Shown here in pieces: positions 24,391 to 33,340 of a stretch of DNA of 64,000 bases. Source of the stretch: Bdellovibrio bacteriovorus W. GTDB taxonomy: Bacteria > Bdellovibrionota > Bdellovibrionia > Bdellovibrionales > Bdellovibrionaceae. Where the stretch lies: assembly GCA_000525675.1 (NCBI GenBank), contig CP002190.1, positions 2,170,001 through 2,234,000 of the forward strand, read 5' to 3'. Position numbers and translations under genes: made by a program. Every line of letters begins with the position of its first letter. The first letter of the stretch is position 1. Under the pieces are notes generated by a model. It saw only the letters and a list, made by a program, of their open reading frames with translations. It was not told the DNA's origin and searched no databases.

Positions 24391-26570
24391 TAACGATCCT
24401 TTATACGCAGAGATCTCATTTGCAGCTTTAACAAGAGCGCGTTTGAAAGAACAATCGTGCTACTTAAGCCCATCGCCAATCCTGCAAACTCCGGAGTCAA
24501 TTTTCCCAAAGCTGCCAGAGGAATTCCGATAATATTAAAAATAAATGCAAAGAACAGATTCTGCCAAATCTTATTATAGGTCATCTGTGCCATTTTTAAC
24601 AGACTCAGCAAACTCCATGGGTTGTCATTGAGAATAATGACTTTCGCAGAAGACTGAGCAATATCTGCTCCTGATCCTATACTAATTCCCAAATCCGCCG
24701 TCACCAGCGCTGGAGCATCATTAATTCCATCTCCAATCATAGCGACGGATTTAAATCGCGATTTTAGCGACTTCAAATACTCTACTTTTTCTAACGGATT
24801 GGCCTCTGCCTTGTAGTCAGAAATTTTCAGTTGTTCAGCCACTCCACGCACAGCCCCTTCAGCATCGCCGCTTAAAATAAACGACGCCACTCCACGCTCC
24901 TTCAAACTCTCGATGAGCTTGCTCGCGTCTGCACGCAATTGATCAGAGAAAGAAAAAAAGGCGATGGCTTTTTTAGAATCGATATCCGCTAAAAAAGAAA
25001 ACGACATGCCTTGAGCTTGCGCCTCTTGCAGAGAAGTCTGAAAATCACTCACAGCAATTTCTTGATTTTCCATGAATCGTCGGCTGCCCAAAATATAACG
25101 ACGTCCCTCTACCTTACCTTCGACTCCTAAACCTGAATGATTGCGCAGCTCCGAAGCCTCTAAGGAGATAGACTCTTCCTTTGCCTCTAAAAAGGCCAAG
25201 GCAATGGGATGGTGACTGGCTTTTTGTAAAGCTTGGGCCACCCCCAGAGCATGGGCTGAGTTCTCAAAAGCCTCGACCCGTGAAAGCTGGGGTTTCCCAA
25301 GTGTCAGGGTCCCCGTTTTATCAAATGCAATTGCATCAGTGCGATGGATACGCTCTAGACTCTCAGGCCCACGAATGAGGAATCCCTCTTTGGCAGCCTC
25401 TCCCATTCCTACAGTGAGTGCCGCTGGAGTTGCCAAGCCCAAAGCACAAGGACATGCAATCACAAGCACTGCCACCGCACTCCAAAGAGCGTGATGAAAG
25501 TCTCCTGTCGTCAGAAACCATACCACCCATGTTAGTAAACTAATGACTAGAACCGTTGGAACGAAATAAGCACTCACCTTATCAGCAAGCCTTTGAATAT
25601 CTGCCTTGCCACTTTGTGCATTTTCAACAAACGAAATGATCTCGGCTAAGAAACTTTCCTTTTGCTCTTTACCTACTTGAATCTTTAAAGCTCCATCTAG
25701 ATTAAGAGCTCCGGCTTTCACTTCAGCGCCCGCCATTTTTTCCACGGGCTTGGACTCGCCGCTCAAGAAAGACTCGTCAACGAAAGACACTCCATCTAAA
25801 ACTGCTCCATCTAAAGGAATTCGTTCTCCCGCTTTAACTAAAATGGTATCCCCGATCTTTAAGAATCTAATATCCATTTTCTTTTCTCCTTTTGCCGTAA
25901 GAACAACGGCTTGGGAGGGCATCATTTTCTTAAGATCTCGAATAGCTCCAACGGTTTGAGTTTTTGCGCGCTCTTCGAGATAGCGACCCATCAAAATGAA
26001 GGTAATAATTGTTGCCGCAGTTTCAAAGTAATTGTGATGAGTACCTTTACCAGAAATAAAAAAGTATGTGCTCATCACATAGGCTGCAGAGGTCCCTAGA
26101 ACTACCAAAGTATCCATATCAGCAGATCTTCGTTTTAAAGCGGCCCAGGCATTTTTATAAAATGGCAAAGCTATGTAGAACTGAATCACACTGGCTAAGA
26201 TCCACTGAAGAAGAATCGGCACGTGAAGTGTCAGGCCGACATAGCCCGCCAGCATTGGCGCCAGAAGTGGCAACGTTAAAAGAGCAGAGAGCCACATCCT
26301 CTTTTTTTGCTTTATTAGTTTAAGCTGCGTTTTCTCTTCAAAGTCCCCTGTGTCGAGGTGCTCTTGGATTCGATAAGATTTTTCTTCACCCAGAGATTTT
26401 AAAATTTGGGACTTTTTTGTCGCATCAATTTCTATCGTCGCTTCTTTTGTTAAAAGAGAAACGTCTGCTTTTTGAATCCCCTCTTGGGAACGTAAGATGG
26501 TTTCAACTTTACTTACGCAAGAGCTGCAACTCATTCCTTCTATATCTAGTTTTACTTTTTGAGTTTCCAT
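24390..26570 (-). CDS. copA: CopA copper-exporting P1B ATPase
   Basis: A 726-residue inner-membrane Cu(I) exporter. It has one N-terminal HMA domain (about 4-70, GMSCSSC), membrane CPC in [11 protein letters not shown], actuator SGES, DKTGTLT, the SHHP motif and [10 protein letters not shown]. The C-terminal membrane pair has the NLFFAF...N and MGLSSTIVLSNALLL signatures of Cu(I) pumps. No ribosome site precedes the ATG. The -10 of the CueR promoter is only 6 nt upstream, so the message may start at the AUG and be leaderless. It is first in an operon with cueR. Together with the CopB-like ATPase at 199 it makes two copper pumps under one regulator. Confidence 0.95.
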   Translation of the reverse strand: METQKVKLDIEGMSCSSCVSKVETILRSQEGIQKADVSLLTKEATIEIDATKKSQILKSLGEEKSYRIQEHLDTGDFEEKTQLKLIKQKKRMWLSALLTLPLLAPMLAGYVGLTLHVPILLQWILASVIQFYIALPFYKNAWAALKRRSADMDTLVVLGTSAAYVMSTYFFISGKGTHHNYFETAATIITFILMGRYLEERAKTQTVGAIRDLKKMMPSQAVVLTAKGEKKMDIRFLKIGDTILVKAGERIPLDGAVLDGVSFVDESFLSGESKPVEKMAGAEVKAGALNLDGALKIQVGKEQKESFLAEIISFVENAQSGKADIQRLADKVSAYFVPTVLVISLLTWVVWFLTTGDFHHALWSAVAVLVIACPCALGLATPAALTVGMGEAAKEGFLIRGPESLERIHRTDAIAFDKTGTLTLGKPQLSRVEAFENSAHALGVAQALQKASHHPIALAFLEAKEESISLEASELRNHSGLGVEGKVEGRRYILGSRRFMENQEIAVSDFQTSLQEAQAQGMSFSFLADIDSKKAIAFFSFSDQLRADASKLIESLKERGVASFILSGDAEGAVRGVAEQLKISDYKAEANPLEKVEYLKSLKSRFKSVAMIGDGINDAPALVTADLGISIGSGADIAQSSAKVIILNDNPWSLLSLLKMAQMTYNKIWQNLFFAFIFNIIGIPLAALGKLTPEFAGLAMGLSSTIVLSNALLLKLQMRSLRIKDR

Positions 26571-26576
26571 AAAACC

Positions 26577-26607
26577 AGCCTAAACCCTCCCATCGTTGGA
26601 AGGTCAA
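26577..26607 (-). promoter_or_regulatory. CueR promoter of copA-cueR
   Basis: On the minus strand there is -35 TTGACC (26607-26602), a 19-bp spacer with the near-dyad CCTTCCAACGATGGGAGGG, and -10 TAGGCT (26582-26577). This is standard MerR-family promoter geometry and matches the sites at 13-38 and 85-123. The predicted start falls at or within a base or two of the copA ATG. Confidence 0.8.
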
Positions 26608-26612
26608 ATAAA

Positions 26613-26642
26613 AAAGAAGCTGGCTCTATCCAGCTTCTTTTT
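26613..26642. terminator. Terminator of KGG-protein gene
   Basis: An 11-bp stem (AAAGAAGCTGG / CCAGCTTCTTT) with a 6-nt loop and T-rich flanks on both strands. It insulates the copA promoter from the upstream minus-strand gene. Confidence 0.85.
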
Positions 26643-26667
26643 CATTTCATCTCGAAATAAAGAGGTG

Positions 26668-27096
26668 CTAGTGATTTGTCGTCTGATCGGGCGTGTTACG
26701 TCGAGCTTGCCCGCTGGCTTCTCCCCCTTTACGTCCAATCTTTGCCATATGCTCACGGTCGCGACTCACCACTTCCCCGCCCTTTCTTCCAGCTTCCCGG
26801 GCTTCTTCGGACGTAAACTGATGAGCAGTTCCCTGCCTATGTGCAGCTTGCCCGCCTTTACTTGCAATCTCTCTTTGTTTAGCTGGGTCCATAGATGCAA
26901 ATCCTCTTCCTGAGGACTTTCCTGCAGGCTGATTAGGACGAGAGGATTCTTGAGAGGAGCTGTGCCGACTGTCCTTTTGCCCCTCCGTACTTGCCTGTTT
27001 GGGATTGTGCATTCCTTGGTTTTGGACATTGGAATGGTTGTTATTTTTATTTTGGTTGTGATTATTCTGATTATGATTGGGTTGCTGGTTAGCCAT
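26668..27096 (-). CDS. KGG-repeat stress protein with Asn/Gln-rich N-terminus
   Basis: A 142-residue hydrophilic protein. Residues 1-60 are Asn/Gln/His-rich and probably disordered. Residues about 65-130 carry three KGG motifs (SKGGQAAH, RKGGEVVS, RKGGEASG) of the GsiB/YciG stress-induced family. Such proteins are hydrophilin-like and accumulate in general stress or stationary phase. AGGAGG lies 6 nt before the ATG. There is no operon partner. Protective or nucleic-acid-associated function is inferred from the family only. Confidence 0.85.
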   Translation of the reverse strand: MANQQPNHNQNNHNQNKNNNHSNVQNQGMHNPKQASTEGQKDSRHSSSQESSRPNQPAGKSSGRGFASMDPAKQREIASKGGQAAHRQGTAHQFTSEEAREAGRKGGEVVSRDREHMAKIGRKGGEASGQARRNTPDQTTNH

Positions 27097-27367
27097 AACT
27101 TCCTCCTATAAAATTGACTAATTGGCCCTTCAAAAAGAGCCCTTTGATTCATCCATCCTTGGAGAATTTTTAGGTCGTCAAGACCCGACTTCTATGGTCT
27201 TATTATCTCAGAGTTCAAGGTTATTTGTATTTTTTGAATCTCTTTATGGGAACAAGCAAAGATATCTAAAGACCTTTGAAGGGTTTCTAAAATGACAAAA
27301 GAATAATTTTTTAGGAAACCAATCTCATCCATAATATTTTTTGAAGAACGTTTGAAGTGGAGATCCT

Positions 27368-28495
27368 ATGAATTCAGTTCTTATTGAGATACAAAATGCT
27401 TACGAAAAATATCCGCAACTTGACTGGCTCACCATCTTTGCAATCTCTTTAGGCTGTACTTTAGTTGCCCGAGGAATCGTTAAATTCTTCATCAGGAAAC
27501 TAAAGAATCGCTATGTTCAAACTCAAACAGATCCTGCCAAACAGTTTTCAATCAAAAACACGTTTTATCAGCTCTCTCAATCGACTCACTGGTGGGTGGT
27601 CTTCTTTTGGTTTCTGCATCAATTAGCAAAAACAACCTATCAATCAGAGTCTGCTCTGAAGTTTACATTTCCTCTGATTGTCATTGCTTCGGGTTTTCAA
27701 GTCTCTGTGTGGGGTCTGCGCTATATTGAAATTTGGCAAAATCGTTATTTAGAAAAAAAGATCGCTAAAGACGCCGGCGCCCAGACCGTCTCGGAACTGA
27801 TCTCGACGGTTCTAAAGGGAACTTTCGTTGTCTTTATCGTCCTGACTTGTTTGAGCAATCTCGGCATTAATATTGGCACCTTCGTCGCAGGTTTAGGAAT
27901 CGGCGGAATCGCCATCGCCCTTGCTGCACAAAACATCCTCGGCGATATCTTTGCTTCCCTTTCAATTATCTTCGACAAACCCTTCGTCATCGGTGACTCC
28001 ATCATGGTCGGCCAAGAACAAGGAACCGTAGAGCATGTTGGAATTAAAACAACAAGAGTTCGCAGCCTTTCAGGCGAAGAACTTATCTTTTCCAATAAAG
28101 ACCTTCTTGAAAGCCGAATTCGCAATTTTCGCCGCATGTGGAAGCGCCGAGTGGTGATTTCATTTGCGCTGCCTCTAAATGTTGATGTGCAAAAATTAAA
28201 GGAAGTCCCGAGCTGGATCCGCACTTTGCTAGAGTCTCAACCAGAAATCACTGTGGATCGCTCTCATCTATCCTCTTTTGCAAACGCCTATGCAAACTAT
28301 GAAGTTGTATATTGGGTGAACAGCCCTAACTTCAACCTACACATGGATTTACAGCAAAAATTCTTATTAAACTTTTTAGAAAAACTAAACTCACAAGACA
28401 TGTCCATTGCGATCCCCTCGCAGGAACTCATTCTTAATGAAAATCTTTTAAAGGCCATGAGCTTCCGGTCTGAATCACAAGAGGTGACAACCTAG
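27368..28495 (+). CDS. MscS-family mechanosensitive channel
   Basis: A 375-residue inner-membrane channel. Three to four hydrophobic helices precede the pore helix TM3 (GTFVAGLGIGGIAIALAAQN, about 172-191). The conserved beta-domain (DKPFVIGDSI, GTVEHVGIKTTRVRS) and an alpha/beta C-terminal domain follow. It releases solutes on hypo-osmotic stress in the MscS model. The length is slightly above E. coli MscS (286) because of an extra N-terminal helix region. TGGAG precedes the ATG. It lies next to a stress protein gene but is transcribed independently. Confidence 0.9.
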   Translation: MNSVLIEIQNAYEKYPQLDWLTIFAISLGCTLVARGIVKFFIRKLKNRYVQTQTDPAKQFSIKNTFYQLSQSTHWWVVFFWFLHQLAKTTYQSESALKFTFPLIVIASGFQVSVWGLRYIEIWQNRYLEKKIAKDAGAQTVSELISTVLKGTFVVFIVLTCLSNLGINIGTFVAGLGIGGIAIALAAQNILGDIFASLSIIFDKPFVIGDSIMVGQEQGTVEHVGIKTTRVRSLSGEELIFSNKDLLESRIRNFRRMWKRRVVISFALPLNVDVQKLKEVPSWIRTLLESQPEITVDRSHLSSFANAYANYEVVYWVNSPNFNLHMDLQQKFLLNFLEKLNSQDMSIAIPSQELILNENLLKAMSFRSESQEVTT

Positions 28496-28506
28496 TCTCT
28501 CGAAGT

Positions 28507-28530
28507 AAAAGGGCCTCATTGCAGAGGCCT
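28507..28530 (-). terminator. Terminator at end of redox operon
   Basis: The stem GGCCTC / GAGGCC with a 6-nt loop is followed on the minus strand by TTTT. It overlaps the stop codon of the last operon gene (28516). Confidence 0.55.
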
Positions 28531-28965
28531 CTCATCCTGTTGTTTGGGAGCTTCTGATAAGACTTCCAAAAATTTCTTTTTTACTCTCTGAAGCTGCTTC
28601 ATTGGATATTGGCTTTGCTTTGAGATTTTGCGAACCCCTTTCAACGGGCTCATCTCGCGATCAAATGAAAGCGAAAGACGCACTTTGCAGGCCTTGTCAG
28701 CAATATCAAGAATTTCAACGCGACAAACTTGCGCATTTTCTTCTCGACTCTTCCAAGCAATCGTTGTGAAGGGTTTATCCTCAACGAGTTCATAGACACG
28801 ATCTTTCAATAAAAAATTCGTCGCACGCTCTTTAATGAAATTATAAATAGACTCTCCATTGCCTTCCACCAAAGAAGACTCTTCAAGATAGATTCCCCAC
28901 CCTTCGAGTATTTGTACTTTTTCCGGTCTTTTCTTAGCTGGATTTAAATGATCATTTCTCGACAT
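28516..28965 (-). CDS. Conserved hypothetical protein, last gene of redox operon
   Basis: A 149-residue soluble protein with no signal peptide. AGGAGG precedes the ATG and the alcohol dehydrogenase gene ends 25 nt upstream, so it belongs to that operon. Alternating beta strands with a long C-terminal basic helix (about 110-140) might suggest an SRPBCC-like ligand-binding fold. This is not supported by any motif I could verify. Function not recognised. Confidence 0.65.
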   Translation of the reverse strand: MSRNDHLNPAKKRPEKVQILEGWGIYLEESSLVEGNGESIYNFIKERATNFLLKDRVYELVEDKPFTTIAWKSREENAQVCRVEILDIADKACKVRLSLSFDREMSPLKGVRKISKQSQYPMKQLQRVKKKFLEVLSEAPKQQDERPLQ

Positions 28966-28990
28966 CAGACTCCTCCTTGAATCGCAATAT

Positions 28991-30082
28991 CTAGTCCATC
29001 CTTAAAATCGGCTTAATGACTTCCCCAGTTTTTGAATCTTCAAAAGCCTGATTGATTTCATTTAAATTATAAAATCGAATCAGCTTATCGAAAGGAAACT
29101 GCCCTTTGCGATAGTACTCAATCAACTTCGGTATAAAAACTCTGGGCACTGAGTCTCCTTCGATCACGCCCTTAAGTGTTTTACCTTCGGCCATGATTTC
29201 AGATTGAACGTCAAACTCCACCTTGCCAGTAACACCTACAATTGCCACCGTTCCCAATGGTCTTAGAGCTGCCACAGCATCTTTTAAAACTGCACTCACA
29301 CCCGTTGTTTCAATGGCGTAGTGCAACCCTCCACCTGTCATTTCTTTGACTTCTTCGACAAAGTTTTTTGTGTTTTTACTATTTATAGAATGAGTCGCAC
29401 CTAATTCTTTGGCTAACTCCAAACGATTGTCGTGAATATCCACGGCGATTATGCTTTCACAACCACAAATTTTTGCTGCCATGATAGCGCTTAAGCCCAC
29501 AGCTCCACTGCCGAAAATGGCAATGCTTGAGCCAAACTCTGGGCGAAGAGTATTTAAAACAGTTCCGCTGCCAGTTTGGATTCCACAGCCCAATGGTCCC
29601 AAGAGAGCCAGATCTACATTCTTTGGAACTGGCACCACATTGTGGGCTTTTGCCACCGAGTATGTGCCAAAAGAAGATTGTCCAAAAAAAAGAGACACGG
29701 GTTTTCCCTCTTGATAAAGCCGCGTGCTTCCATCGGGCATCTTACCACCCATATTCAACTCATTGAATCGTGTACACACCGTAGGATGCCCGGTCAGACA
29801 ATTGTCGCACACACCACAACTTGCAAATGATAGAACAACATGGTCTCCGGCTTGGATGTCAGTTACTGCACTACCAACCATCTCAACAATCCCTGCTCCT
29901 TCATGGCCTAACAAGACAGGGTATGGAGTCAGAGCCATATCTCTTGCCACGGCATCCGTATGACAAACTCCTGTGGCAATGATCTTTATCAGTACCTCGT
30001 CTGCTTGAGGCTCGGCCAGATCCAGCATCGCCATCTGAAAGTCTTTCCCTTGGCCCTCTGTTAAGGCTGCATGAATGCGCAT
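28991..30082 (-). CDS. Zinc-dependent alcohol dehydrogenase (aryl/benzyl-alcohol type)
   Basis: A 363-residue MDR-superfamily dehydrogenase. The catalytic zinc site is CHTD and GHEGAGIV; the structural zinc cysteines follow (CGVCDNCLTGHPTVC). The Rossmann motif is GSGAVG with an acidic residue for NAD (VDIHDN). It oxidises primary or aromatic alcohols or reduces aldehydes with NAD(H). The ATG at 30082 with AAGGAG 6 nt upstream is preferred over a longer frame that would overlap the preceding gene. It lies 13 nt after the FMN reductase in a four-gene operon (31219 to 28516), which hints at detoxification of aldehydes or quinones. The substrate is inferred only by family. Confidence 0.92.
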   Translation of the reverse strand: MRIHAALTEGQGKDFQMAMLDLAEPQADEVLIKIIATGVCHTDAVARDMALTPYPVLLGHEGAGIVEMVGSAVTDIQAGDHVVLSFASCGVCDNCLTGHPTVCTRFNELNMGGKMPDGSTRLYQEGKPVSLFFGQSSFGTYSVAKAHNVVPVPKNVDLALLGPLGCGIQTGSGTVLNTLRPEFGSSIAIFGSGAVGLSAIMAAKICGCESIIAVDIHDNRLELAKELGATHSINSKNTKNFVEEVKEMTGGGLHYAIETTGVSAVLKDAVAALRPLGTVAIVGVTGKVEFDVQSEIMAEGKTLKGVIEGDSVPRVFIPKLIEYYRKGQFPFDKLIRFYNLNEINQAFEDSKTGEVIKPILRMD

Positions 30083-30095
30083 GACGACTCCTTTA

Positions 30096-30647
30096 TTATT
30101 TCTCTTCAAAGTTTCCGATCCACTTCGATAGATCGTCCATATACTTGGTAAAGAACTCTCTCTGCTTGCTATCCTTGACCTTCCCCGAGGCGTCGAGCAT
30201 CTCTGAGACATTCCCAATATACGCCTCTGGCTGCTGCATCACATAGAGATCTAAGAAGACACAACACTGACGAAGATGATGGTTCGCTCCAAACGCTGCC
30301 AATGCTCCAGGGGAAACGCTGATGACCCCTGCAGGTTTTTTAGCCCACTTACTTTTCCCATAGGGACGAGAAGCAACATCTAAGGCATTCTTTAAAACCC
30401 CAGGTATAGATCGATTGTACTCCGGAGTGGCGAAGACAAATCCACTGCACTCTTCTACTTTTTGTCGAAACTCCACCCACTCTTTAGGCGGAGCTTCATC
30501 GAGATCTTGATTGTAATGCGGAAGTTGGCCGATCTCTAGAATTGCCATCTCGTATCCGGGCAGACCTATCGAAATCAACTCGAGTGCAATCTTACGAGTG
30601 AAAGATTCTTTACGCAGACTTCCTACTAAAACTCCGATTTTTTTCAT
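30096..30647 (-). CDS. NAD(P)H-dependent FMN reductase
   Basis: A 183-residue flavodoxin-like reductase. It has GSLRKESFTRK at the phosphate site, ATPEYNRSIPGVLKNALD at the flavin ring and the SPGALAAFGANHHLRQ loop. The ATG at 30647 with TGGAG at 6 nt is preferred over a start 10 codons upstream. It sits in the middle of an operon: DUF2231 membrane protein (53-nt gap) upstream, alcohol dehydrogenase (13-nt gap) downstream. It is a paralogue of the enzyme at 4978. Likely roles are reduction of quinones or other oxidants using NAD(P)H. Confidence 0.9.
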   Translation of the reverse strand: MKKIGVLVGSLRKESFTRKIALELISIGLPGYEMAILEIGQLPHYNQDLDEAPPKEWVEFRQKVEECSGFVFATPEYNRSIPGVLKNALDVASRPYGKSKWAKKPAGVISVSPGALAAFGANHHLRQCCVFLDLYVMQQPEAYIGNVSEMLDASGKVKDSKQREFFTKYMDDLSKWIGNFEEK

Positions 30648-30700
30648 AATCCACTCCACTAAAAAATTTATGGTCACTCTTTAAAAATTTCAGATATGAC

Positions 30701-31219
30701 CTAATGAAAAATGACAGGCCCATCTTCACGATGAATTTCTTCATCCTCCTCTATTCGACGCTGTTCAGGAGTTAGTTCCACACCGACTTTATGGCGCCCT
30801 ACGAGTTCCCAACCAAAGTACCCTGCCGCCATGACGGTAATAATGCCTAAACCTGAGAGGAAAATATTTGTACCCGTGGGGATCACTCCCGTTTCCCAAT
30901 TGCCTGAAATAATAATGGCATTGGCAGCAAAAAGAGCCAGAGTGATTAAATTAAGAAGCATATGGATGAGGCCCGTTTTCCGTGCTTCAGAATACTTTGG
31001 CACTCCCCAAAATAGATCCACCATCCCCGGAATTGCTGCCACCAGAGCTGAAACAACAGCCGCATAGTTAGAAAAGTAACCCAACTTGTACCAGAATATA
31101 TCAGGACTAAAAAACTTATAGACGACAAATCCCACAAACGTCAGAACGTAAAATGTGATTGGAAAACCTACGAGCATTACATGAAGAGGATGACCTCCCA
31201 CTTTCACTTTACTATACAT
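30701..31219 (-). CDS. DUF2231 integral membrane protein
   Basis: A 172-residue inner-membrane protein with four hydrophobic helices. The conserved start GGHPLHVMLVGFPITFYVL is typical of the DUF2231 family. A charged C-terminal tail (EQRRIEEDEEIHREDGPVIFH) is cytoplasmic or periplasmic. GGAGGAG lies just before the ATG at 31219; a longer frame to 31321 lacks a ribosome site. It is the first gene of the four-gene redox operon. Family function is unknown, although some members bind heme or iron-sulfur clusters in electron transfer. Confidence 0.85.
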   Translation of the reverse strand: MYSKVKVGGHPLHVMLVGFPITFYVLTFVGFVVYKFFSPDIFWYKLGYFSNYAAVVSALVAAIPGMVDLFWGVPKYSEARKTGLIHMLLNLITLALFAANAIIISGNWETGVIPTGTNIFLSGLGIITVMAAGYFGWELVGRHKVGVELTPEQRRIEEDEEIHREDGPVIFH

Positions 31220-31382
31220 TTTCTCCTCCAAATCCGAAGTAGTGATGATTATATTTCGACTAAGACTAAGTTCTTGTGACTTTAAGGATAAGAAAAGGAG
31301 GCGTCTGAAAACCACGGCCATGACAATAAATTGCCAAAGACCATGATCTTAAACTGGGATGAAGATTTTCCTATGCGTTCAC

Positions 31383-32522
31383 TCACTGGACTTTAGAGCA
31401 TAATGTCGGTCTTAACACTTCATGAGGTTCAATACGCTGAGTGTTTCCAAAAAATTGAGCAGCGTGTTTGAGAACCGAGGCTGAGTCTTTAGAACCTACT
31501 GGAGAAACCACCGTGCCTTCTCGATAGGTCGGTGTGTAGCCGACACCCACAATGCGGGCTTTTTTATCCATCCCTTTTCCTAAGCCGACGTAGGTAACCA
31601 CTCCGGTTTTTCGAGAAATATCTTTTTGGCCGGCCACGAAGTTACCAAGTGAATACATGATAATGGTTTCGCGACCATCTGTTGTGACGTACTTTTCCCA
31701 AGGCTGAAGCACATGGGGATGACTACCGACAATCGCCAAAGCCCCCGCCTCAAGATACTTTCGCGCATATGACTTTTGCTGATTGCTGGGTTGATGTTGA
31801 TATTCGACTCCCCAATGGGGCATAACTATGATTCCATCCACATCGCTTCTTTTCTTAAGATCGCGAATCAATTTAATAACCTGATCACCTTGCTGATAAC
31901 AGAGAAGCAATTGCTCTTTAGAGTCCGCGCGCCCATTCGTTGTTTCCGTGCAGGCCAAAAACGCTAATCGCAAACCCCGCACGTTATGTACAGAATAAAG
32001 TGCTGCATTTCTTTCTTGTGAATGCCGAATACCGACGATAGGCAAATTAATTTTCAGAGCGGCTTCAAGAGTGCGATCAACCCCAAGACTCCCGCGATCT
32101 AAAGTGTGATTGTTAGAAAGGCTTATTAAGTCATAACCCGAACTCTGTAAATTCGATAGAATTCGCGGATGATAGTTAAAGCGAAAGTTTGTTCCAGAGT
32201 AGACATCATCGTCATAAATAAAACCTACATCTCCTCGGTCTCGGCCGTTTTTATCTATTCCCAAGGCCGCTGGCCCTTCTAAATTGGCTACAGAAAAATC
32301 AGCCTTGCGAATCAAGATATCGGTTTTTTCCCAGATCGAAGAAAACCTTTGCGTTGAATTTACAACATTTTGATAGAGCATTTTATGGACAAGTACATCT
32401 CCCACAAACGACAGTGTCGCTAAGGGTTCCGACGAGGTGCAGGTTTCAGAAAACCTGACTGTTTGCGCGGATACCAATTGGGAACATAGAACGAGTGCTA
32501 TGATTGAGACTATTTTTTTCAT
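31383..32522 (-). CDS. CapA/PgsA-like metallophosphatase-fold protein, exported
   Basis: A 379-residue protein with a signal peptide (to about VSAQ) and the bacterial CapA fold: SFVGDVLVHK, ANLEGPA, SLSNNHTLDRG, VMPHWGVEY and GSHPHVLQPWEKY. These carry the Asp/His/Asn metal ligands of calcineurin-like phosphatases. CapA-type proteins take part in poly-gamma-glutamate capsule synthesis in Bacillus, but most Gram-negative homologues are uncharacterised. No capsule synthetase (CapB/C) is adjacent. It follows the gene at 33251-32583 with a 60-nt gap and may be co-transcribed. Confidence 0.85.
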   Translation of the reverse strand: MKKIVSIIALVLCSQLVSAQTVRFSETCTSSEPLATLSFVGDVLVHKMLYQNVVNSTQRFSSIWEKTDILIRKADFSVANLEGPAALGIDKNGRDRGDVGFIYDDDVYSGTNFRFNYHPRILSNLQSSGYDLISLSNNHTLDRGSLGVDRTLEAALKINLPIVGIRHSQERNAALYSVHNVRGLRLAFLACTETTNGRADSKEQLLLCYQQGDQVIKLIRDLKKRSDVDGIIVMPHWGVEYQHQPSNQQKSYARKYLEAGALAIVGSHPHVLQPWEKYVTTDGRETIIMYSLGNFVAGQKDISRKTGVVTYVGLGKGMDKKARIVGVGYTPTYREGTVVSPVGSKDSASVLKHAAQFFGNTQRIEPHEVLRPTLCSKVQ

Positions 32523-32582
32523 GAGGCCATCTGACCAAATAGCGGCCAGAGTTCAAGACCTCAGAATAACTCCTGTGAATAA

Positions 32583-33251
32583 TCAGTTTGGCTTCATTTT
32601 TTTATGAAAAACTTTATCAGCGAACTTCATAAATGGATTGTCGCCTCCCAAAGTTCTTTCTAATTCTTGCCGTGCAACCATCGGATTGATCTTTTGCGAC
32701 TTCAACCAACATTCTTCAAACAGTGTTTCTGAAGCAGCCATATTTAGAGAGGGAAAGCTTGAGTCCTCGGTTTCGCCAAAACCAACAATATAAAGCTTTT
32801 CCCACAATGGTTTGAGGGCCTTGTTGTAGTGACTCTCTAAAAGACGCCCCTGTAATCCTAAATTTTCCTTCAGAAGCTTTGTGGACTGGGGAGAATCTAT
32901 TAAAAGCGAATCCAAAGCCTCTTGTGAGGATTTTGGAAGCGAAGCTTCATGGCGCGAAGTCCCCAAAAATGCGAGGAGATTCGTGTAGACGTTTATTGAA
33001 AAGAAAGTTGCCCTTGCTTGATACCACTTCGCATAAACAACCTCCTGACTACGAGAGAGTACTTCGCGACTATGCCATAACTCGGCGACGCGACTGTCCC
33101 CATCCTCTCCCCACTCCCATACCATTTCAGTGCGAGGATAGAGTTCATACCACAGACTTTTGGGGGTTTTCGCATTTTTTATGGGATAAACAAGCAAACA
33201 GCCGTTCTTCTCAATTGCCTCAATCATTTTCTTCTTTTTTTGAGCGTTCAA
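32583..33251 (-). CDS. AlkZ-related-like hypothetical protein
   Basis: A 222-residue soluble protein. Its N-terminal block (LLVYPIKNAKTPKSLWYELY, WEWGEDGDSRVAELWH, VVYAKWYQARATFFS) resembles proteins annotated as AlkZ-related. The resemblance is from memory and no glycosylase catalytic site is identified. It begins at TTG 33251, which follows AGGGG by 6 nt; the next in-frame ATG at 33227 lacks a good ribosome site. It is divergent from the hybrid kinase gene and possibly co-transcribed with capA downstream. Confidence 0.6.
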   Translation of the reverse strand: MNAQKKKKMIEAIEKNGCLLVYPIKNAKTPKSLWYELYPRTEMVWEWGEDGDSRVAELWHSREVLSRSQEVVYAKWYQARATFFSINVYTNLLAFLGTSRHEASLPKSSQEALDSLLIDSPQSTKLLKENLGLQGRLLESHYNKALKPLWEKLYIVGFGETEDSSFPSLNMAASETLFEECWLKSQKINPMVARQELERTLGGDNPFMKFADKVFHKKMKPN

Positions 33252-33340
33252 AAAATTCCCCTTGTCATAACCCCATACTATTAGCTTTGATTGATAAGTC
33301 TTTATTGTCTATCAATTAATAAATCGAGTACTATTGACGT

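Noticed and set aside
29451-29963. Several overlapping plus-strand ORFs inside the alcohol dehydrogenase gene
   Set aside because: They are opposite-strand shadows of a gene with full catalytic motifs.
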